From Chloroflexota bacterium (lineage in GTDB: Bacteria > Chloroflexota > UBA6077): a stretch of DNA of 15,964 bases. Each line of letters opens with the position of its first letter. Position 1 is the stretch's first letter. The translations under genes were made by a program, and so were the position numbers. This document shows positions 12,163 to 15,964 of the stretch, in pieces. The notes under the pieces were generated by a model. That model saw only the letters and a list, made by a program, of their open reading frames with translations. It searched no databases and was not told where the DNA came from. The stretch covers positions 1-15,964 of the forward strand of contig JAJZRD010000062.1 of NCBI GenBank assembly GCA_021845945.1. The letters are read 5' to 3'.

Positions 12163-13290
12163 TTATCTGCTTCTGCTCGTTGTCTGCTCGTTGCGCCTAC
12201 CATCGCCCCGGTCGGATCCCAATTGTTCCCCGCGCCTGACCGAGATCTGCCCCGGCACGCCCAACACTACGCGACCGATGAGAACGGCCGAAACCCCGGC
12301 TCTCTCCGTCTCACGGACCATGTCCGCCTCCCGTTCCGGCGGGCATGCGATCAGCAGCCCCCCCGAGGTCTGGGCATCGCACAGGACCAGCTGCTCCTCC
12401 CTGCCGATCCCCTCCCACCGGACCTTGCCCTCCAGGTAGTGGCGGTTGTTGTGGGTGCCGTCGGGAACGACCCCCCTCCGGGCCAGCTCCCACGCCTCCT
12501 CCAGCACCGGGACGCGCTCCAGCTCCACCTCCGCCGAAAGCCCGCTGGCGAGGGCCATCTCGTGGAGGTGGCCCAGCAGCCCGAAGCCGGTCACGTCGGT
12601 GCAGGCGTCCACACCCACCGCCAGCATCGCCTCGGAAGCCGCCCGGTTGAGGGTCGACATCACGGCTACGGCCCGCTCGATGGTTCGTGGATCGGCCAGG
12701 CGGCGGTCGATGGCGGTGGTGATGAGGCCGATCCCCAGCGGCTTGGTGAGGAAGAGCAGGTCCCCGGCCTTTGCCCCAGCATTGGTCACCACCCGGTCGG
12801 GGTGGACCAGGCCGGTCACCGCCATGCCGTACTTGGGCTCGCCGTCGTCCAGGGAGTGCCCCCCCGCAACCAACACCCCCGCCTCGGCGGCCTTCTCGGC
12901 TCCGCCCCGCAGGATCTCGCCCAGGATGTGTAGGGGGAAGGTCTTGGCTGGGAAGCCCACCAGGTTCAGGGCGAGGATGGGGGTCGCGCCCTTGGCGTAG
13001 ATGTCGGAGAGGGCGTTGGCGGCGACGATGGCGCCGAAGTCATGCGGGTCGTCTACGACCGGAGTGATGAAGTCGACGCTCTGGACCAGTGCCAGCTCGT
13101 CGCTGATGCGGTAAACGGCGGCGTCATCCAGGCTCCCCGGGCCGATCATCAGCCGGGGGTCCGAGATGGGGGGTAGATAGCGCAGAACCTGCGCCAGGTC
13201 CGCGGGACCTATCTTGCAAGCTCAACCGGCCCCGTGGGAGAGGGAGGTGAGCTTGAAGATCGGGTTGGGATCGAACGTAGTGTGTATCAT
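12163..13290 (-). CDS. selD: Selenide, water dikinase SelD with in-frame UGA (selenocysteine) at active site
   Basis: SelD makes selenophosphate from selenide and ATP, the selenium donor for Sec and selenouridine. The conventional ORF starts at 13149 and lacks the catalytic N-terminus. Translating upstream from ATG 13290 restores it: MIHTTFDPNPIFKLTSLSHG, then AG-U-ACKIGP. Here U is TGA (13224-13222) at residue 23, equivalent to E. coli Cys17, and K26 is equivalent to Lys20. The frame then joins the ORF without a break. Later marks include GSLDDAAVYRI, VDFITPVVDDPHDFG, NALSDIYAKGATP, GGHSLDDGEPKYGMAVTG, CTDVTGFGLLGHLHEMA and AQTSGGLL. A hairpin suited to a bacterial SECIS starts within 20 nt of the UGA. 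Total length is 375 residues with a polar tail longer than usual. It is first in the cluster and divergent from the LysR gene. Confidence 0.94.
13181..13204 (-). promoter_or_regulatory. Candidate bacterial SECIS hairpin in selD
   Basis: Downstream of UGA 13224-13222, the minus-strand RNA folds as CGC/GCG (3 bp), one bulged U, then GGACCUG/CAGGUUC (7 bp) around the loop GCG. The loop begins 28 nt after the UGA and its first base is G, as the general bacterial SECIS model requires. A competing stem GGUCC/GGACC with loop CGC (13209-13197) lies closer to the UGA. The structure was assigned by eye. Confidence 0.6.
13222..13224 (-). other. In-frame UGA read as selenocysteine (SelD residue 23)
   Basis: The minus-strand TGA is flanked by protein-coding sequence on both sides (HGAG before, ACK after), exactly where SelD proteins have Cys or Sec. 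Conservation on both sides argues against a true stop. Confidence 0.9.
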
Positions 13291-13313
13291 GGCCTGAAGG
13301 CTATCACCGGCGA

Positions 13314-13322
13314 TGCTATAAT
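13314..13322 (+). promoter_or_regulatory. Extended -10 promoter for the LysR gene
   Basis: TGC-TATAAT is a perfect extended -10 (TGn-TATAAT) on the plus strand with only a weak -35. It predicts a transcript start near 13329, about 38 nt before the GTG at 13368. The corresponding selD promoter on the other strand is not clear by eye. Confidence 0.6.
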
Positions 13323-13337
13323 GCCACTGCCGATTCC

Positions 13338-13352
13338 GAATATCGTCTATTC
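13338..13352. promoter_or_regulatory. Probable LysR operator in the selD/lysR divergent region
   Basis: GAATA-N5-TATTC is a perfect inverted repeat with the size and A/T-rich dyad form of LysR-type binding sites (T-N11-A class). It lies downstream of the predicted lysR start point and upstream of selD, so binding could repress lysR while activating selD transcription. Assignment is by position and symmetry only. Confidence 0.5.
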
Positions 13353-13367
13353 AGTTGGGTTATAACT

Positions 13368-14297
13368 GTGAACCTCTACCGCTTGAGGATCTTCATCGCC
13401 GTTGCCCGCCGCCTTTCCTATTCCCGGGCGGCGGAGGATCTCTTCATCAGCCAGCCCGCCGTCTCACGCCACGTGGCGTCACTGGAGAGGGAGCTGGGGG
13501 TTCAGCTCCTGGGGCAGTCTGGCAACCGGGTCTTCCTCACGGAGACCGGACGGATGGTGTACGGCTACGCCCAGAGGCTCTTCGACGTGGAGGAGGAGCT
13601 GGTCCGGGCCCTTGCGGAGGTGGCGAATCTGGGGAGGGGGCACTTGCGGCTGGGGGCCTCCAGCACCCCCGGCGTCTACCTGCTGCCCCCTGCCGTGGCC
13701 GCCTTCCAGCAGCGGTATCCGGGGATAGAGGCGAGTCTGCTGGTCGCCAACAGTCAGGAGATCGAGGGCCGAGTGCTGGCCAACGAGTTGGACCTGGGCT
13801 TCGTGGGCATGGGCTTTCAGCCCGGCCTGCAGTCCCTCCCGTATGCCCGAGACCGGCTGGTGATTGTGGCGCCCCCTTCGCACCCGTTGGCCTCGGAAGG
13901 TTCCATCCCTCTCGAACGGCTGCGATCCGAGCGCTTCCTTCTGCGCGAGCCCGGCTCCGGGACCAGAAGAGTCCTGGAGGATGAGCTGGGCCGCCGCGAG
14001 TTTCATCTCGGCAGGGTGATGGAGCTTGCCGGCTGCGAGGCGGTCAAGCGGGGGGTGATGGCGGGGATGGGGATCGCCGCCGTCTCGGGGTACAGCGTGG
14101 AGATGGAGTTGCACCAGGGTTTGCTGAAGACCCTTCCCGTGGAGGGGCTCAGGCTCGAGAGGGAGATCAGCATCGTTTCCCGCAAAGACGTCCGCCCCAC
14201 GGCGGCAGCTCTCGCCTTCACGGCCCTGGCGCACAAGCTGCTGCCAGCTTCTCCGTGGTCGGTTACTGGGCTGTCCGAAGCTTCAGCCACTCCTTGA
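13368..14297 (+). CDS. LysR-family regulator, likely selenium-metabolism associated
   Basis: The 309-residue protein opens with NLYRLRIFIAVARRLSYSRAAEDLFISQPAVSRHVASLERELG, the LysR winged helix-turn-helix (about 1-60). A linker helix and a CysB-like effector-binding domain follow (LRLGASSTPGVYLLPPAVAAF, VLANELDLGFVG, VIVAPPSHPLA, GMGIAAVSGYSVE). The start is GTG 13368 by homology; no strong ribosome site precedes it. It is transcribed away from selD across a 77-bp gap. LysR proteins next to selD-type clusters are a known group, and the effector is expected to be a sulfur or selenium compound (inference). Its 3' end overlaps the oppositely oriented secreted-protein gene by 35 bp. It probably controls selD-dsrEFH and its own gene. 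Confidence 0.92.
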   Translation: MNLYRLRIFIAVARRLSYSRAAEDLFISQPAVSRHVASLERELGVQLLGQSGNRVFLTETGRMVYGYAQRLFDVEEELVRALAEVANLGRGHLRLGASSTPGVYLLPPAVAAFQQRYPGIEASLLVANSQEIEGRVLANELDLGFVGMGFQPGLQSLPYARDRLVIVAPPSHPLASEGSIPLERLRSERFLLREPGSGTRRVLEDELGRREFHLGRVMELAGCEAVKRGVMAGMGIAAVSGYSVEMELHQGLLKTLPVEGLRLEREISIVSRKDVRPTAAALAFTALAHKLLPASPWSVTGLSEASATP

Positions 14298-14598
14298 GCT
14301 TCGTCGTCGAGAACTTCTCGCTCTCCAGTTCTTTGAGTTGCTTCTTGCCATCTGTGCCCGCCGGAAGCTCGAATTGCTTCACGATCTCCTCCAACGGCGT
14401 TCCATAAGCTGCGGAAACCTCGCCCAGAGTCATCCAACCCTTGATCTCGTCGGGGTTGGCCCCCGTCGCCGTGACCTTCTCGCCTGTAGCGGTCACCTTG
14501 CCCGAGATCGACCAGTTGCCTGTCGCCTGAGCCGAGAGGACCGTTCCCATGAACACTGCCAGAACCAGGACCCCGAAGACAAAGGGGTTGAGTTTCAT
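14263..14598 (-). CDS. Small secreted protein paired with the NapH-like polyferredoxin
   Basis: This 111-residue protein has an N-terminal signal peptide (FVFGVLVLAVFMGTVLSAQA, about residues 6-25). Next comes a tandem hexapeptide KVTATG repeated twice (about 34-46). Then a helical domain, IKGWMTLGEVSAAYGTPLEEIVKQFELPAG...LKELESEKF...LKEWL, of the 'MTL.EVA..yGi....' type often found fused to or beside membrane 4Fe-4S proteins. ATG 14598 has GGGAGGAG 3 nt upstream, 10 bp after the polyferredoxin stop. Its 3' end overlaps the lysR 3' end by 35 bp. It is probably the extracytoplasmic partner of the NapH-like protein. Its exact function is unknown. Confidence 0.75.
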   Translation of the reverse strand: MKLNPFVFGVLVLAVFMGTVLSAQATGNWSISGKVTATGEKVTATGANPDEIKGWMTLGEVSAAYGTPLEEIVKQFELPAGTDGKKQLKELESEKFSTTKLKEWLKLRTAQ

Positions 14599-14608
14599 CT
14601 TCTCCTCC

Positions 14609-15538
14609 CTAATTCCCCACTATCGGCAGGCCGACCTTCAGCTCCAAGGCACCTCTCCTCGGACAGGAGTCGATGCACTCCAGGCAGCCGATGCAGTCAA
14701 GGTGATCTATCCTGGTCGCCGCGTGGACGTTCAGCCCCATGGGGCACCCGACGCTGCAAGCCGCGCAGGATTTGCACGCCGACTCCTCGCGGTTGAGATA
14801 GACGGGGCTGAGCTTCGCCACCAGCCCTCCGGCCGCTCCGAGCGGGCAAGCATACCGGCACCAGGGTCTCTCGACGAAGAAGGAGGCAACCAGGACGACG
14901 ATCAGCACCGCCAGCCCGAAGCTGAAAGACGGATCTGCGATGGTAAGCAGGGCCGCCCACGGATCGTAGTCGCGGAACACCATCACGCCGAAGTAGGCAG
15001 CACCCGTGACCGACCATGCGAGAACGGCATACTTGAGGAAGCGGAGCGGGCGGTCAATCACCGCCAGGCCGGCTCCCGAGCGCTCGATGGCCCGAATAGC
15101 CTTCCGGATCGCCGGCACCCGCTTCTGGAGCATCGCGCTGAAGCCACTGGTCAACTCCTGCAAGAAGCCGAAGGGGCATATCCAGCCACAGAAAGCCAAG
15201 CGGGCGAGCAGTGCGGTAAGCAGGAACGCCCCGGCGAGCACCATGTTGGAAAGGTGCGTGTGTGGGAGCGTCTTGCCGCTGCTGGTGACGAAGCGCCAGA
15301 GGCTCTCCAGACCGCCGAACGGACAGAACGCCTCGGGAGATGCGACTATCGTCCCGCCCCCTTCTCCTACCACGACCTGCACAACGGTCACGTAGGCTAT
15401 GAAGGCGGCGAAGCCTAGCTGGACCAATCGACGAAAACTGGTGTGGGTCAGATATCTGCGAAGCCCCTTTGGACTACGCTTGATGCCGTCGAGCCTGAGA
15501 GTCTCTGCCGATCCCCGGACGGGTGTTGCGGTTGCCAT
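14609..15538 (-). CDS. NapH/NosR-like membrane 4Fe-4S polyferredoxin
   Basis: The 309-residue integral membrane protein has about five helices (for example residues 40-58, 99-117, 168-186, 206-221) and the paired motifs of the NapH/MauN/NosR C-terminal family: FCPFGG (C72), FCGWICPFG (C117, C121) and WCRYACPLG (C227, C231). Two cytoplasmic [4Fe-4S] clusters follow: C255-x2-C258-x2-C261-x3-C265-P and C282-x2-C285-x2-C288-x3-C292-P. Relatives move electrons between the quinone pool and periplasmic reductases, or deliver reducing power across the membrane. ATG 15538 has GGGAGG 8 nt upstream; the longer open frame (to 15709) runs over the promoter repeats and is rejected. It forms an operon with the small secreted protein. 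No partner reductase is in the window. Confidence 0.9.
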   Translation of the reverse strand: MATATPVRGSAETLRLDGIKRSPKGLRRYLTHTSFRRLVQLGFAAFIAYVTVVQVVVGEGGGTIVASPEAFCPFGGLESLWRFVTSSGKTLPHTHLSNMVLAGAFLLTALLARLAFCGWICPFGFLQELTSGFSAMLQKRVPAIRKAIRAIERSGAGLAVIDRPLRFLKYAVLAWSVTGAAYFGVMVFRDYDPWAALLTIADPSFSFGLAVLIVVLVASFFVERPWCRYACPLGAAGGLVAKLSPVYLNREESACKSCAACSVGCPMGLNVHAATRIDHLDCIGCLECIDSCPRRGALELKVGLPIVGN

Positions 15539-15567
15539 TTGTGGTTCCTCCCTTCCCTGCGATGCAA

Positions 15568-15619
15568 ATAGTACGGGCAGGATGTGAGGAGGATGTGCGG
15601 GCGGTGTGGAGAGATGTGG
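15568..15619 (-). promoter_or_regulatory. Polyferredoxin promoter with four 10-11-bp-period direct repeats
   Basis: On the minus strand a -10-like TACTAT (15573-15568) is preceded by CACATCC repeats. CACA cores are at 15586-15583, 15597-15594, 15608-15605 and 15618-15615, stepping 11, 11 and 10 bp. The nearest core starts 13 nt before the -10, exactly as at the pspA promoter (5519-5550). The pattern fits an OmpR/PhoB-type activator array replacing the -35. Confidence 0.6.
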
Positions 15620-15844
15620 AGAGGTCGTGTAGGTCCCGTGGAGGAGCGTGCCGGCAGATCTGGCGCAGGTGAGCCCCCCATTGCCCGAGTCCCACAACCG
15701 CTTCACCAAGCTCTTGGCCCTCTGCCGCTTCTCTCCGGCCGACAGGTCGTAGGCGTGGATCAGCCGGAAACAGCAGGAGACACTTGAGGCTGCACCACGA
15801 GGCGGGCCTAAGCACCTGGCCCGAGATCAGGTGGTATTCCGGCA
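15620..15844. other. Intergenic sequence without a recognised gene
   Basis: About 225 bases between the promoter repeats and the palindromic repeats. A minus-strand frame is open across 15640-15780 (peptide RLIHAYDLSAGEKRQRAKS...) and looks mildly protein-like, but it has no convincing start and runs into the promoter region. It could be a remnant of a decayed gene. Nothing else is visible. Confidence 0.4.
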
Positions 15845-15952
15845 CGTCATTCCCGCGCAAACGGGAAGCTAGGCCGTGTGTCGTCTGGATGCCCGCTTTC
15901 GCGGACATGACGAGGACTTCGAGACCGTCATTCCCGCGCAAGCGGGAATCCA
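15845..15952. repeat. Three copies of a 27-bp dispersed palindromic repeat
   Basis: Copies lie at 15845-15871 (plus orientation, degenerate right arm), 15886-15912 (inverted) and 15926-15952 (plus, perfect ATTCCCGC...GCGGGAAT arms). The consensus is CGTCATTCCCGCG-nAAGCGGGAATCCA. This ATTCCC-N8-GGGAAT palindrome type is dispersed in intergenic DNA of many bacteria (the neisserial dRS3 repeat has the same arms). Read as protein, the copies give the familiar spurious SRLRGNDG peptide. Confidence 0.85.
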
Positions 15953-15964
15953 TGGCAGCCTCGT

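Noticed and set aside
13149..13149. selD start at 13149
   Set aside because: It omits the catalytic Cys/Sec and Lys; conserved SelD sequence continues upstream through the TGA to ATG 13290.
15539..15709. 57-residue N-terminal extension of the polyferredoxin
   Set aside because: It crosses the promoter repeats and -10 box; ATG 15538 has a strong ribosome site 8 nt upstream.
15845..15952. CRISPR array
   Set aside because: Only three short repeats, in alternating orientation, with unequal spacing and palindromic arms; no cas genes.
15474..15953. 159-codon minus-strand frame beginning MDSRLRGNDG
   Set aside because: The peptide is the translation of the dispersed palindromic repeats plus promoter DNA, a well-known spurious ORF type.
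1..15964. tRNA, rRNA genes, insertion sequences or phage genes
   Set aside because: No cloverleaf, rRNA-like or transposase/integrase-like sequence was recognised on either strand by reading.

Overview
This is a GC-rich bacterial window with compact operons, almost all transcribed from the minus strand. Short intergenic gaps, Shine-Dalgarno sequences overlapping upstream stop codons, frequent GTG/TTG starts and many iron-sulfur proteins suggest an anaerobic or facultative bacterium. Protein style (HAMP-GAF-HisKA_3 kinase, NarL regulator, NapH-like polyferredoxin, MTH1187-type protein) and ATTCCCGC...GCGGGAAT palindromic repeats fit an environmental lineage such as Chloroflexota or Desulfobacterota. 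That taxonomic guess is weak.

Layout from left to right: (a) 1-97, the start of a Tat-signal protein cut by the window edge, preceded by a 210-bp regulatory gap with GGGGAAA(A)CCC motifs. (b) 308-5453, a sensory/envelope operon read right to left: PspA/IM30 protein, coiled-coil/SHOCT-like protein (C-terminus probably frameshifted), PhnD-like lipoprotein, HAMP-GAF histidine kinase and NarL/FixJ regulator. Its promoter region carries 11-bp-period direct repeats upstream of TATAAT. (c) 5615-13290, a long co-directional selenium/sulfur cluster read right to left: SelD, DUF2892 membrane protein, DsrE, DsrF, DsrH, NifS/IscS-type cysteine desulfurase, an unusual 8-Cys ferredoxin, a SAM methyltransferase, a small helical protein, a PIG-L/LmbE deacetylase, an SQR-like flavoprotein split by an in-frame TAG, a J-domain protein and an MTH1187/YkoF-type thiamine-binding protein. 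(d) 13368-14297, a divergent LysR regulator sharing a 77-bp control region with selD. (e) 14263-15538, a secreted small protein and a NapH-like membrane polyferredoxin, expressed from a promoter with the same 11-bp-repeat architecture as the pspA promoter. (f) 15539-15964, no convincing gene: promoter repeats and three copies of a dispersed palindrome.

The most important reading correction is that selD is a selenoprotein gene. Its first 47 codons lie upstream of the longest conventional ORF. They contain an in-frame TGA at the catalytic Cys/Sec position, followed by hairpins that fit a bacterial SECIS. The gene therefore runs 13290 to 12163, not from 13149.

Working model (inference): cysteine desulfurase, DsrEFH and SelD move activated sulfur or selenium to an acceptor. 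The methyltransferase, PIG-L deacetylase and SQR-like flavoprotein downstream hint at a small-molecule thiol/selenol or persulfide pathway, with the LysR protein controlling the cluster. Separately, the PhnD-like lipoprotein may present a ligand to the Cys-rich GAF kinase, whose regulator may act on the adjacent Tat-protein promoter.
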